A model generated the notes under the pieces. The model had not been told where the DNA came from, did not search any database, and saw nothing but the letters and a program-made list of their open reading frames with translations. Shown here piece by piece: positions 1-8,704 of a DNA stretch of 64,000 nt. The stretch spans positions 682,001 to 746,000 of the forward strand of contig NZ_JABTEZ010000004.1 in the NCBI RefSeq assembly GCF_015711605.1, in the 5' to 3' direction. A program made the position numbers and the translations under genes. The number at the start of each line of letters is the position of its first letter. The first letter of the stretch is position 1. This DNA comes from Planomonospora sp. ID67723 (lineage in GTDB: Bacteria; Actinomycetota; Actinomycetes; Streptosporangiales; Streptosporangiaceae).

Positions 1-80
1 TCGCGCAGGATGAGCAGAGAGTATTTCTCGCCGACCACGCCGAGGGCGTCGGCGATCGAGCAGGGGCGTGCCGCTGTCAT
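1..80 (-). CDS. HxlR-family transcriptional regulator, 5' part only
   Basis: Only the first 26 codons lie in the window; the gene runs off the left edge. Reading back from the ATG at 78-80, the protein has a Cys followed by IADALGVVGEKYSLLILR. This is the start of the winged-helix domain of HxlR (MarR-like) regulators, whose family pattern is CP-hARAL-hhGerWtLLILRE. It is divergent from the thiolase gene at 164, and the shared 83-bp gap holds two inverted repeats, so it probably controls that gene and itself. The family call is firm for so short a piece; the ligand is unknown. Confidence 0.8.
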   Translation of the reverse strand, partial: MTAARPCSIADALGVVGEKYSLLILR

Positions 81-96
81 GTGTCCAGGGTACGGC

Positions 97-150
97 AGTG
101 CATTGGAAAATCCAACGCACTCGTCTACAGTGGGTCCAGTTTTCCAACTG
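97..150. promoter_or_regulatory. Divergent promoter region with two inverted repeats (putative HxlR operators)
   Basis: Positions 97-107 and 111-121 form an 11-nt inverted repeat with one mismatch around a 3-nt centre (AGTGCATTGGA / TCCAACGCACT). A second repeat, CAGTT-TTCC-AACTG, lies at 137-150. Both contain TTGGA/TCCAA-like half-sites and sit between the divergent HxlR and thiolase genes. The second dyad is just upstream of the thiolase ribosome-binding site (AGGAGG, 152-157). Binding by the HxlR protein is inferred from position. Confidence 0.55.
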
Positions 151-163
151 ACAGGAGGATGCG

Positions 164-1324
164 ATGCGCGACGCCGTCATCGTGCACGCCGTACGGACCC
201 CGATAGGCAAAGGCAAGCCCAGCGGCGCACTGGCCGGGATCCATCCGGTGGAACTGCTCGCCCATACCCTGCGCGCGCTGGTGGAGCGCAGCGGGGTGGA
301 CCCCGCCCTGGTCGACGACGTGATCGGCGGCTGCGTCGACCAGGTCGGCGAGCAGGCCATGAACATCACCCGCTACGCCTGGCTGTCGGCCGGGTTCCCC
401 GACTCGGTGCCCGCCGTCACCGTGGACCGCCAGTGCGGCTCCTCCCAGCAGGCCGTCCACTTCGCCGCGCAGGGTGTCATCTCCGGCGCCTACGACCTGG
501 TCGTCGCCTGCGGTGTGGAGTCGATGAGCCGGGTCCCGATGGGGTCCAACGTCCTTGCGGGGACCGACCCCTTCGGTCCCGGGATCGCCGAGCGCTTCCC
601 CGAAGGGCTCCTCCCGCAGGGCATCAGCGCCGAGCTGATCGCGGCCAAGTGGTCGCTCACCCGCGAGCAGATGGACGCCTTCTCCGCCGGCTCCCACGCC
701 AAGGCCGCCGCGGCGGACTTCTCCGAGGAGATCGCACCCATCGGCGGGCATGCCACGGACGAGTCGGTGCGGCCCGGCACATCGGTGGAGATCCTCGCCG
801 GCCTGAAGCCCGCCTTCTTCCGCCCCGCCTACGCCGAGCGCTTCCCGCAGATCGACTGGTCGGTCACCGCGGGCAACTCCAGCCCGATCAATGACGGCGC
901 GGCGGCCGTACTGATCACCACCAGTGAGACGGCCGCCCGCCTCGGCCTGCGCCCGCTGGCCAGGCTGCACTCCTTCGCCGTCACCGGTTCCGACCCGCTG
1001 CTCATGCTCACCGGCGTCATCCCCGCCACCGAGAAAGTCCTGCGCCGCGCCGGGCTGAGTCTGGACGACATCGACCTGTTCGAGGTCAACGAGGCCTTCG
1101 CCAGCGTCGTGCTGGCCTGGCTGCAGGAGACCGGCGCCGATCCCGGCAAGGTCAACGTCAACGGCGGCGCCATCGCCCTGGGACATCCCCTCGGCGCCAG
1201 TGGCGCGCGCATCACGACCACGCTGGTCAGCGCCATGCGGCAGCGCGGGGCCCGTTACGCCCTGCAGACCATGTGCGAGGCGGGTGGCCTGGCCAACGCC
1301 GTCATCCTGGAAAGCGTCTCCTGA
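164..1324 (+). CDS. Thiolase (acetyl-CoA C-acetyltransferase family)
   Basis: This 386-residue protein is a full-length thiolase, the enzyme that cleaves 3-ketoacyl-CoA or condenses acetyl-CoA. The nucleophile is Cys91 in DRQCGSSQQ. The C-terminal half carries VNEAFA, the GHPLGASG loop with His341, and the general-base Cys371 in CEAGGLANA. Length and motif order match the family throughout. The ATG at 164 has a strong AGGAGG seven bases upstream. It is divergent from an HxlR regulator. Whether it works in fatty-acid degradation or biosynthesis cannot be told from sequence; no other beta-oxidation gene is adjacent. Confidence 0.93.
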   Translation: MRDAVIVHAVRTPIGKGKPSGALAGIHPVELLAHTLRALVERSGVDPALVDDVIGGCVDQVGEQAMNITRYAWLSAGFPDSVPAVTVDRQCGSSQQAVHFAAQGVISGAYDLVVACGVESMSRVPMGSNVLAGTDPFGPGIAERFPEGLLPQGISAELIAAKWSLTREQMDAFSAGSHAKAAAADFSEEIAPIGGHATDESVRPGTSVEILAGLKPAFFRPAYAERFPQIDWSVTAGNSSPINDGAAAVLITTSETAARLGLRPLARLHSFAVTGSDPLLMLTGVIPATEKVLRRAGLSLDDIDLFEVNEAFASVVLAWLQETGADPGKVNVNGGAIALGHPLGASGARITTTLVSAMRQRGARYALQTMCEAGGLANAVILESVS

Positions 1325-1442
1325 GGCCGGCCCGCCGGCCGTCCCCGAGGAGAGGCCGCCCGGGCTCGTGCGTGCCGCCGCGGCGTGCGGCCGTACCCCC
1401 CTCACCCGGTGCGGGCCGTACGGGCCGGGCACACTTGATCCC

Positions 1443-1817
1443 ATGACCATCCTGCACCTGGCCCTCACCGCGGACTGGGACGCCGCCCGAGCGGTGGGGG
1501 AGTACCGCATCTCCACCCTCGGCCGCACCCTCGAGCAAGAAGGCTTCATCCACGCCTGCGCCGACCGGGTCCAGCTCGACGGCGTCGTCCACCGTTTCTA
1601 CCGCGGTGTCACCGAGCCGCTGACCCTCCTGAGCGTCGATCCCACCGGACTCGACGTGCGCTACGAGGCCCCGGCCGGACCGGGCGGGCCCGGGCGGGAG
1701 GGGGCGGGAGGGGAGGTCTTCCCGCACGTCTACGGGCCGATCCCCGTCTCCGCCGTGATCTCCGCCGTCCCGTTCGGCCTCGCTGCCGTCCTGGGGAAAT
1801 TTCCAGGCACCGGGTAG
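1443..1817 (+). CDS. DUF952 family protein
   Basis: This 124-residue protein starts MTILHLA and contains GFIHACADRVQLDGVV and a C-terminal HVYGPIPVSAVISA segment. Those are the conserved blocks of the small DUF952 family (also called glutathione S-transferase-like DUF952), which has no established function. A Gly/Pro-rich insert lies at about residues 79-92. Its 3' end overlaps the 3' end of the convergent FAD-oxidase gene by 88 bases, so the two transcripts would be antisense to each other there. Confidence 0.85.
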   Translation: MTILHLALTADWDAARAVGEYRISTLGRTLEQEGFIHACADRVQLDGVVHRFYRGVTEPLTLLSVDPTGLDVRYEAPAGPGGPGREGAGGEVFPHVYGPIPVSAVISAVPFGLAAVLGKFPGTG

Positions 1818-3109
1818 TTCGCGCGGAACACGTTGTGCGGGTCACGGGCCCGCTTGATCTCCCGCAGTCGCGCGAGTGCGCTGCCGGAGAAGGCCTTCGC
1901 CGCCGTGTCGCCGGGGGACAGCACGGTGTACGGCTTGCGGCCGCTGATGTAGGCCCCCAGGTCGGCCACGACCTCGGCCTGCTTGGCGCGCGTCGCCTCG
2001 GCCGCGTGCGGCAGGCCGAGGCCCAGCAGACCGAGCAGGTACGGCTCGGCCACCGCACCGCTCGCACCGGCCCCGCCGCCCGGCTCGGCGAGCGCCCCGC
2101 CCAGGTGCCTGATCTGCATGTTGATGAGCGGTTCGACCGGCTTGGCCAGCAGGAGCTCCACCGCGTCCGCGTCCAGGCCGGTGAGCAACTCCGCACGAGC
2201 GACGGATGGGGCCGGATCGGTGGGCTCGGCGGCGATGTCGCCCAGGTCGGCAACCGGGACGACGCCGCGGTTGTCGGAGATCGCGCCCTCGATCTTGCCG
2301 ATGCGCGCCAGCAGGTCCTCCCCCTGAGCCGCCTCACCCAGGTAGGCCAGATCCAGCGTCACCATCGGCGGCGCGCCGGGTGGCTGGAGCCGGTTGATCC
2401 AGACACTGAGTTCACGCGGCGCCTCGGCGGTGATCTCCAGGAACGCGTCGTACACCTCCCTGGTCCGGTGCTCCGGCCAGATCACGCGCCCGCCGTACAG
2501 GGCCGGCGCGGGATACAGCTCCAGTTCGAGGGCGGTCACCACCGCGAAGTCCCCGCCACCGCCGCGCAGCGCCCAGAACAGCTCGGGGTCGGACTCGGCG
2601 GTCACCCGGCCCGGCTCGCCATCGGCGTCCACGATGTCGATGGCCTGCACGCTGTCGGAGGCGAAGCCGTACTTGCGGCTGAACCAGCCGACCCCGCCGC
2701 CCAGGGTGTAGCCGGTCACGCTGACCCCCGGCGCGCTGCCGGCCAGGCCGGTCAGGCCCAGCGGACCGGCCGCCGCCAGCACCTGCCCCCACTTCGCGCC
2801 CGCGCCCACCCGGACCACGCGCTCCTGCGCGCGTATCTCCACCTCGTTCAGCAGGCCGGTGCGCAACAGGATCAGGCCTTCCACATCACCCGAGGCGCCA
2901 TGCCCGCTCGGCTGCGCGGTCACCGTCATACCCGCCCGCCGCGCGTAACGCACGAGCGCCGCCACGTCATCGGCATCCGCGGCCTCCGCCACGGCCGCCA
3001 CCGGCTGCCTGACAGTCAGGTTCCACGCGGTGGCCGCCTGTTCAAAGCCGTCGTCGTCGGCCAGGAGCACGCGCCCCTTGAGGACACCGCGCAGATCGTT
3101 GGTCGTCAT
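1730..3109 (-). CDS. FAD-binding oxidase, berberine-bridge-enzyme type
   Basis: This 459-residue oxidase has an N-terminal FAD-binding domain (about residues 35-170) with PSGHGASG, whose His fits the site of covalent flavin attachment, and GYTLGGGVGWFSRKYG, the second flavin-loop signature. The C-terminal BBE segment reads DPHNVFRANYPV. The Cys used for a second covalent bond in bicovalent members is not seen in the GYTLGGG loop. Such enzymes oxidise alcohols, sugars or polyketide and alkaloid substrates with O2. It lies 73 bp downstream of a DUF4267 gene on the same strand, opposite an AfsR-like regulator. Its last codons overlap the convergent DUF952 gene. Confidence 0.9.
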   Translation of the reverse strand: MTTNDLRGVLKGRVLLADDDGFEQAATAWNLTVRQPVAAVAEAADADDVAALVRYARRAGMTVTAQPSGHGASGDVEGLILLRTGLLNEVEIRAQERVVRVGAGAKWGQVLAAAGPLGLTGLAGSAPGVSVTGYTLGGGVGWFSRKYGFASDSVQAIDIVDADGEPGRVTAESDPELFWALRGGGGDFAVVTALELELYPAPALYGGRVIWPEHRTREVYDAFLEITAEAPRELSVWINRLQPPGAPPMVTLDLAYLGEAAQGEDLLARIGKIEGAISDNRGVVPVADLGDIAAEPTDPAPSVARAELLTGLDADAVELLLAKPVEPLINMQIRHLGGALAEPGGGAGASGAVAEPYLLGLLGLGLPHAAEATRAKQAEVVADLGAYISGRKPYTVLSPGDTAAKAFSGSALARLREIKRARDPHNVFRANYPVPGNFPRTAARPNGTAEITAETGIGP

Positions 3110-3182
3110 CGTCGTCTCCCTTTTCGAGTTCTCAGAAAATGCGGAGGAATACGTGTTCTCGGACCCCTTCGGGGCGTAGACG

Positions 3183-3611
3183 TCAGGCGGGCTGCCCGGC
3201 CGGCGCCGGGGCGGCGGCCTCCTGGGCCTTGCCGGTCTCGCGGAGGATCAGCAGGCCCGTGACCGCGATCAGCGCCGAGGTCAGCCCGTGGACGCCGAAC
3301 GCGGCGGCCGTGGAGCCGTGGTGGGCCAGGACGATAGCCATGTCGCCGAACGGGGCGACGGCCACCATCAGCAGGACCCAGCCCAGGGCGCGGCGGTGGC
3401 CCGTCACCAGCAGGACGCCCATGGCCAGGCCCATCGCGATTTCGCGGCTGCCCTTCACGTTGAGGAAGCCGCCGCCGTCGCCGGAGGGCCAGGTCGGCAG
3501 GCCGAAGCCCGGCGCCTGCGTTGCGGGGATCAGGATGAAGGACGTCCCGAGGTAGAGAGTGAACAGGACCACGGCGGTGGCCAGGACGGTGTTGACGTTC
3601 TTCAGCGACAT
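3183..3611 (-). CDS. DUF4267 family small membrane protein
   Basis: This 142-residue protein has four hydrophobic segments (about residues 8-28, 58-78, 80-97 and 105-123) with a GSREIAMGLAMG motif between the first two, typical of the DUF4267 family of actinobacterial membrane proteins. The tail is Ala/Pro-rich. No catalytic motif is evident. It appears to be first in an operon with the downstream FAD oxidase and is divergent from the AfsR-like regulator, so all three may belong to one small regulated locus. Confidence 0.8.
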   Translation of the reverse strand: MSLKNVNTVLATAVVLFTLYLGTSFILIPATQAPGFGLPTWPSGDGGGFLNVKGSREIAMGLAMGVLLVTGHRRALGWVLLMVAVAPFGDMAIVLAHHGSTAAAFGVHGLTSALIAVTGLLILRETGKAQEAAAPAPAGQPA

Positions 3612-3683
3612 GGTTCTTCTCCTCGTGACGTTCAGACTGGGCAGGGTTCATCGGTTGCGACGTGTTCAGGCTGCTCCCGGGTG

Positions 3684-3726
3684 TTTGGAGGGGATTTGGA
3701 GTCGACTTGGAACGTCCACGTAAAAT
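3684..3726 (+). promoter_or_regulatory. SARP-type promoter: three direct heptamer repeats plus -10 box
   Basis: TTTGGAG (3684-3690), TTTGGAG (3695-3701) and CTTGGAA (3706-3712) are direct repeats at exact 11-bp spacing. A perfect -10-like TAAAAT lies at 3721-3726, exactly 8 bp after the last repeat. This is the published geometry of SARP-activated promoters, where a SARP dimer replaces the -35 element. The downstream gene is itself a SARP-domain protein, so autoregulation is the simplest reading. The start at 3736 lies only 9 nt after the -10 box, which suggests a leaderless transcript. Confidence 0.8.
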
Positions 3727-3735
3727 GTGCGGATC

Positions 3736-6700
3736 ATGGTCTTCATCCGGGTGCTGGGCTCTTTCGGGGCCGAGGTCGGCGGCGAGCCCGTTCCCCTGGG
3801 CGGGCCGCGGCAACGGGGCGTGCTGGCGTTGCTGGTGGCGGCGCGCGGGCAGGTCGTGCCGGTCGACCGGATGATCGAGGACCTGTGGCGCGGGGAGCCG
3901 CCCGCGCGAGCGCTGATGTCCTTGCAGGCGTACGTGTCCAACCTGCGCCGGCTGCTGGAGCCCGGACGTCCGCCGCGCACGCCGGCCCGGCTGCTGGTGA
4001 GCGCGGCGCCCGGCTACGCGCTGCGGCTGCCGCCGGAGTCGGTGGACGCGTGGCGGTTCGAGGACCTGCTCGACCAAGCCCGTACGGACACCGACCCGCG
4101 CCTCGCCCAGGCTCGGCTCGCCGAGGCGCTGGGGCTGTGGCAGGGACCGGCGTTCGCCGAGGTCGCCGACGAGCCGTGGGCCGCCGCCGAGACCGCCCGG
4201 CTGAACGAGCTGCGCCTGGTCGCCACCGAACTGCACGCCGCGGCGGGTCTGCGAATCGGCGACCCCGCCGCGGTGGTTCCCGAGGCCGAGCGGCTCACCC
4301 GCGACGAGCCCCTGCGCGAGGAAGGCTGGCGGCTGCACGCCCTGGCACTGTGGAGCAGCGGCCGCCAAGCCGACGCGCTGGCGACGCTCCGCCGCGCCCG
4401 CGGCATCCTCGCCGAGGAGCTCGGGCTCGACCCTGGCCCGGACCTGACGGCGTTGGAGGAGGCGATCCTCACCCAACGCACGGACGTCATGCGCGAGACC
4501 GTGCCACTGCCACTGCCACTGCCACCGCCCCCGCCGGCCGCACCGCGGCCGGCTCCGATCGTGCAGGCGCCGTTCGTCGGACGCGAGGCACAGCTGTCGG
4601 CACTGGTCACGGCCGCCACCACGGCCGCCACCGACGGCATCCGCATCGCCCTTGTCACCGGCGAGGCCGGGCTCGGCAAGTCGACGCTGCTGGAACACCT
4701 CGGCAGGCGGCTCGAACGTGACGGGTGGCTGGTCGCCGTCGGCCACTGCCCCGAGGTCGACAGCGCGCCACCCGCGTGGGCCTGGACTGAGGTGCTCAGA
4801 GCCGCCGCCGCGACCAGGTCCCCGGGCGAGTTCGCAGGCGACCTCGCGCCGCTGCTCACCGACACCGGACCGGCGGACGACGACGCCACCGCCGGACGGT
4901 TCCGGCTGCGCCGAGCCGTGTGGAAGTGGCTCGCGGCGGTCGCCGCGGAACGCCCGGTCGCCGTCGTGCTGGACGACCTGCACTGGGCGGACGCCGCCAC
5001 CCTGGAGCTGCTCGGCGGCGGCCTCGGCATACGGGCCCCGATCCTGGTCGTCGCCGCGTACCGCGCGGACGAGAGCGGGCACCTCACCGAAACGCTGGCC
5101 TCCGTCGCGCGCGCCACGCCCCTCCGCCTGGCACTGCCGGGGCTGAACGACGAGGCCGTCGCGGAGCTCGTACGGACCGAATGCGAGGCCGACGAGGAGA
5201 CCATCGCAAGGATCGCCGAGCGCACCGGCGGCAACCCGTTCTACGTGCGCGAAAGCGCCCGGCTGCTGAACGGCGAAGGCGCGCTGGTCGCCCTCTCGGA
5301 GGTCCCCGAAGGCGTACGGGACGTCCTGCGCCGCCGGCTCGCGCGCCTGCCCGAAGGAGGCGTGTCCGTCCTCCGGCTGGCCGCGGTCGCAGGCCGGGAA
5401 AGCTCAGTGGACGTCCTCGTCAAGGCCGCCGACACCGACGAGGACGGCGTGATGGACGCGCTGGACGCGGGCGTCATCGCCGGGCTCCTCGACGAGCCCG
5501 GCCCAGGCCTCATCCGCTTCGTCCACGCCCTCGTCAGGGACACGCTCGTCGCTGACCTCAGCAGATTGCGTGCCACCCGGATGCACGCCCGGATCGCCGC
5601 CGCTCTTGAGGGAACCGACGACATCGCGGCGCTGGCCCACCACCACACGCGTGCCGGCTCACCGAAGGCCGTCGGCTACTGCGTCCAGGCCGCCGAGCTT
5701 GCCGAGGCCCGCTACGCCCACGACGTGGCGGCCGACCTCCTCACCGACGCCGTCACCAACTCGACCGGACCGGGCGAACGGGTCGAACTGCTCGGCAGGC
5801 TGCTGCGCGCGCAGATCCGGGCGGGAGCCGTCGGGGCCGCCCGCGAGACACGCCGTGAAGCCGTGGAGTACGCAGAGTCCCTGGGCCGCGACGACCTGAT
5901 GATCGCCGCATTCACCGCGTGGACAGAGCCGACCGCCTGGCAGGCCCGCACGTACGGCACGGTGGACCGGCCCATCGTCGACCGCCTGAGCCGCCTGCTG
6001 AAGCGTGACCTGCCCCCTTCGGCGCGGTCCCGGCTCCTGACGGCGTACGCGCACGAACTGGTCGGCGAGGACGACCCGACGGTCGTGGAGGCAGCGCAGG
6101 AGGCACTCGACCTCGCCACCGAACCCCGGCTGCGGGCCGCGGCACTCGAGATCCTGGCGGGAGTCCACGGCGACGCCGAGCTCTGCCGGGAGCTCGTGGA
6201 GATCGGCACCGAGCACGACCTGCCGGTCTACCGCGTCACCGGGCTGCTCAACCGTGCCGGCGTCGCCGCCGCCGCCAACGACCCGGTGACCGTGCACCGG
6301 GTGGCCACCGAGGCGCTGGACCTCGCGCGCACCTACCGAATGCGCGAGGCGATCGCCGCCGCCGAGATCACGCTGGCGACCCTGTCGCTCATCGAAGGCC
6401 GATCGGCCGACGCCGAACTCCTCTACATCAAGGCCGACGAGGGCATGCGGCGCGCCGGATCGGTGCACACGGGCTTTCTCCAACTCGCCCTGGCCACGAT
6501 CCGGCTGAACGACGGCACGCTCGGTGCGCACCTGGACGACGTGCGCGCCCTCCACGCGGCGCTCGGCCCCATGGCCTCCGACCTGCTCGCGCTCGCCCTC
6601 CACGCCAACGGCCTGGACGCCGAAGCCCGCGAGGTCCGCCTGTCAGCCAGCCCGATCCGCCCTGACTTCTTCTTCACCTTCCTCACAACGTTGCGCGCGA

Positions 6701-7053
6701 TGGCCATCGTCGCCTTGAACGACCGCGACGCCGCCGAGGAGATCTACGCGACGCTGCTTCCGCACCGCAACGCCCCCCCGGCGGGTGCAACGAGCCTGTC
6801 GTTGGCGCTGCGCCCGGTCGCCCACACCCTCGGCGATCTGGCCGTCCTCCTCGGCCGCACCGACGAGGCCGCCGCCCACTTCACCCAGGCCGCCACCATC
6901 GCCGACCAATGGAACGCGCCCCACTGGGCCGCCGAGGCCCGGTTGCGGACGGCCAGGGCGGGCCCAGCGCGGCCGAAGCCGTCGATCACTTCCTCGCCTG
7001 CCCCGCCACCGCCACGACCCGCGCCGGCTGCGCCGCGACACCGGCCCACCTGA
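3736..7053 (+). CDS. AfsR/SARP-family transcriptional regulator with AAA-type ATPase and TPR-like tail
   Basis: This protein of about 1105 residues has an OmpR-like winged-helix DNA-binding domain (about 5-85, GGPRQRGVLALLVA), a bacterial transcriptional activation domain (about 90-245), a low-complexity Pro/Leu linker, and an ATPase module with Walker A GEAGLGKST at 309-317 and Walker B VVLDDLHWAD at about 409-418. A long helical, TPR-like region follows to the end. This is the large SARP architecture, which activates secondary-metabolite genes. ATG at 3736 is preferred over GTG at 3727 because the -10 box ends at 3726. It is divergent from the DUF4267/FAD-oxidase operon. Confidence 0.9.
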   Translation: MVFIRVLGSFGAEVGGEPVPLGGPRQRGVLALLVAARGQVVPVDRMIEDLWRGEPPARALMSLQAYVSNLRRLLEPGRPPRTPARLLVSAAPGYALRLPPESVDAWRFEDLLDQARTDTDPRLAQARLAEALGLWQGPAFAEVADEPWAAAETARLNELRLVATELHAAAGLRIGDPAAVVPEAERLTRDEPLREEGWRLHALALWSSGRQADALATLRRARGILAEELGLDPGPDLTALEEAILTQRTDVMRETVPLPLPLPPPPPAAPRPAPIVQAPFVGREAQLSALVTAATTAATDGIRIALVTGEAGLGKSTLLEHLGRRLERDGWLVAVGHCPEVDSAPPAWAWTEVLRAAAATRSPGEFAGDLAPLLTDTGPADDDATAGRFRLRRAVWKWLAAVAAERPVAVVLDDLHWADAATLELLGGGLGIRAPILVVAAYRADESGHLTETLASVARATPLRLALPGLNDEAVAELVRTECEADEETIARIAERTGGNPFYVRESARLLNGEGALVALSEVPEGVRDVLRRRLARLPEGGVSVLRLAAVAGRESSVDVLVKAADTDEDGVMDALDAGVIAGLLDEPGPGLIRFVHALVRDTLVADLSRLRATRMHARIAAALEGTDDIAALAHHHTRAGSPKAVGYCVQAAELAEARYAHDVAADLLTDAVTNSTGPGERVELLGRLLRAQIRAGAVGAARETRREAVEYAESLGRDDLMIAAFTAWTEPTAWQARTYGTVDRPIVDRLSRLLKRDLPPSARSRLLTAYAHELVGEDDPTVVEAAQEALDLATEPRLRAAALEILAGVHGDAELCRELVEIGTEHDLPVYRVTGLLNRAGVAAAANDPVTVHRVATEALDLARTYRMREAIAAAEITLATLSLIEGRSADAELLYIKADEGMRRAGSVHTGFLQLALATIRLNDGTLGAHLDDVRALHAALGPMASDLLALALHANGLDAEAREVRLSASPIRPDFFFTFLTTLRAMAIVALNDRDAAEEIYATLLPHRNAPPAGATSLSLALRPVAHTLGDLAVLLGRTDEAAAHFTQAATIADQWNAPHWAAEARLRTARAGPARPKPSITSSPAPPPPRPAPAAPRHRPT

Positions 7054-7135
7054 GGACGCGGCTGTCCCACCCGACCGCGTGCAGCCTCGCCCGGACCGGG
7101 GTGCCGCCGGGCGGCGTGCAGAGACCGTCCGGCGT

Positions 7136-7939
7136 CTACACGCACAACGTCCGCTGGATCCGCCGCGCCGCGAAGGCCAGCCCCGCCGCCCCCATCACCA
7201 CCAGATACGCCGCATGCCCCAGCAGCCCCCAGCCGAGTTCGCCGATGGCCAGCCCCCGCACCAGCTCCACCGCGTGGAACAGCGGCGTCACCGCCACCAC
7301 GACCTCGAACGCGGCCGGGTAGTCCTGCACCGGGGAGAACGTCCCCGAGAACAGGAACAGTGCGAACTGCCCGGTCGTCAGCATGTCGAAGTCCTGCCAG
7401 CCGCGCATCAGCGTGCTGATGGCCATCCCGACCCCGCCGAACGCCACCCCCACCAGCAACGTCGCAGGAAAGGCCGCCAGCGCCCAGCCCGGCGACGTCA
7501 GGCCCAGCGCCACCATCACCACCAGGAACGCCCCCGTGTAGACCGAGCTGCGTACCAGCGCCCACGCCAGCTCGCCCACCGCGATCTCGAACGGCTTCAC
7601 CGGCGTCGCCAGGACCGCCTCGAAGGTCTTGGAGTACTTCATCTTGAAGAAGAAGTTGAACGTGGTCTCCGCCAGCGCCCCGGACATCGCCGACACCGCC
7701 AGCATCGCCGGGGCGACGAACTCGGCGTACTCGACCACCCGGCCGCTCGGCAGCCTCAGCTCGCCGACCAGCGCGCCCACCCCGACGCCGATCGACAGAA
7801 GGTACAGCACCGGCTCGAAGAAGCCCGACACCAGCACCAGCCAGTAGGAGGGCCCGCTGCGCAACGCCCCCACATTGCGGTTGATCACCGCGCCCACCCG
7901 GGAGGGAGAGATCCGGGCGGCCAGCATCGTGGTAACCAT
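7136..7939 (-). CDS. ABC-2 type transporter permease (exporter subunit 1)
   Basis: This 267-residue protein has about six membrane segments and the ABC-2 permease layout, with FAPVMLAV-like and FSGTFSPVQDYP loops. The ATG at 7939 lies 4 bp after the stop of the preceding permease gene, which favours coupled translation; longer open frames upstream run into that gene. It is third in an ATPase-permease-permease operon. The set resembles NodI/NodJ- or DrrAB-like exporters of lipids or small molecules. The substrate cannot be inferred. Confidence 0.88.
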   Translation of the reverse strand: MVTTMLAARISPSRVGAVINRNVGALRSGPSYWLVLVSGFFEPVLYLLSIGVGVGALVGELRLPSGRVVEYAEFVAPAMLAVSAMSGALAETTFNFFFKMKYSKTFEAVLATPVKPFEIAVGELAWALVRSSVYTGAFLVVMVALGLTSPGWALAAFPATLLVGVAFGGVGMAISTLMRGWQDFDMLTTGQFALFLFSGTFSPVQDYPAAFEVVVAVTPLFHAVELVRGLAIGELGWGLLGHAAYLVVMGAAGLAFAARRIQRTLCV

Positions 7940-7943
7940 GCCC

Positions 7944-8702
7944 TCAGTCCTGAAGTCGCTTACGGAAGGCGGAGACCGCCCAGAGCAGTCCCGCCGCGGC
8001 GAACGCCAGCAGGTATCCCACATGGACCGCCGCCGGCCACGGGGGAGCCACTCCGATCGTCGCCGCACGGCTCAGCTCCACCCCGTGCCAGAGCGGGGAC
8101 AGATAGGCCAGCGGGCGCAGGGCCTCCGGCAGCTGCTCCACTGGGAAGAACACCCCCGCGAACAGTGTCGAGGGGATCATGACGAACCGGAACAGCAGCG
8201 CGAAGTAGCTGTCTTGGTCGATGCTCGCCGCGAACGCCGTCACCGGCGCCGCCGCCGCGACCGCGACCAGTGCCGCGATCAGCGGCGTCACCACCGCCCA
8301 CGGCGAGCGCAACGCCCCGAACAGGCCTGTGATCCCCAGGAACACCACGGCGGCGATCTCCACCCGGAACAGGATGTACAACATCCATCCGGCCACCATG
8401 TCCCTGATCTCGACCGGGGTCGCGCGCATCGCGTGGTAGGCGCGCACCCACTTGAAGTCGCCCAGCACCGAGTAGGTCGATTCGCCGATGGCCATCTGGA
8501 ACGCCGTCGAGGCCATCACCCCCGGCACGATCCAGACCAGGTAGTCCTCTCCTTCGATGTCGCCGATGTAACCTCCCACCCCGATCCCGATGCTCACCAG
8601 GAACAGCACCGGCAGGATGAAGGAGGAGAACACCGAGGCCCGCCACAGCCGCCGGTACAGATGAAGGTGCCGCTCCAGCACGGCCACCGTCGGATGGGCC
8701 AT
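7944..8702 (-). CDS. ABC-2 type transporter permease (exporter subunit 2)
   Basis: This 252-residue permease starts with ATG at 8702, 2 bp after the ATPase stop codon. It has an N-terminal cytoplasmic helix (HLHLYRRLWRASVFSSF) and six hydrophobic segments with the ABC-2 family signature FAGVFFPVEQLPEALRPLAY near the fifth segment. It differs in sequence from the downstream permease, so the complex is probably a heterodimer with one shared ATPase. The spacing on both sides indicates one polycistronic unit. Confidence 0.9.
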   Translation of the reverse strand: MAHPTVAVLERHLHLYRRLWRASVFSSFILPVLFLVSIGIGVGGYIGDIEGEDYLVWIVPGVMASTAFQMAIGESTYSVLGDFKWVRAYHAMRATPVEIRDMVAGWMLYILFRVEIAAVVFLGITGLFGALRSPWAVVTPLIAALVAVAAAAPVTAFAASIDQDSYFALLFRFVMIPSTLFAGVFFPVEQLPEALRPLAYLSPLWHGVELSRAATIGVAPPWPAAVHVGYLLAFAAAGLLWAVSAFRKRLQD

Positions 8703-8704
8703 CG

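Noticed and set aside
3106-5082. 658-codon minus-strand open frame opposite the AfsR-like gene
   Set aside because: It is a GC-rich mirror of the real gene: Gly/Arg/Gln-rich, no family motif, and it crosses the SARP promoter and the DUF4267 gene in another frame.
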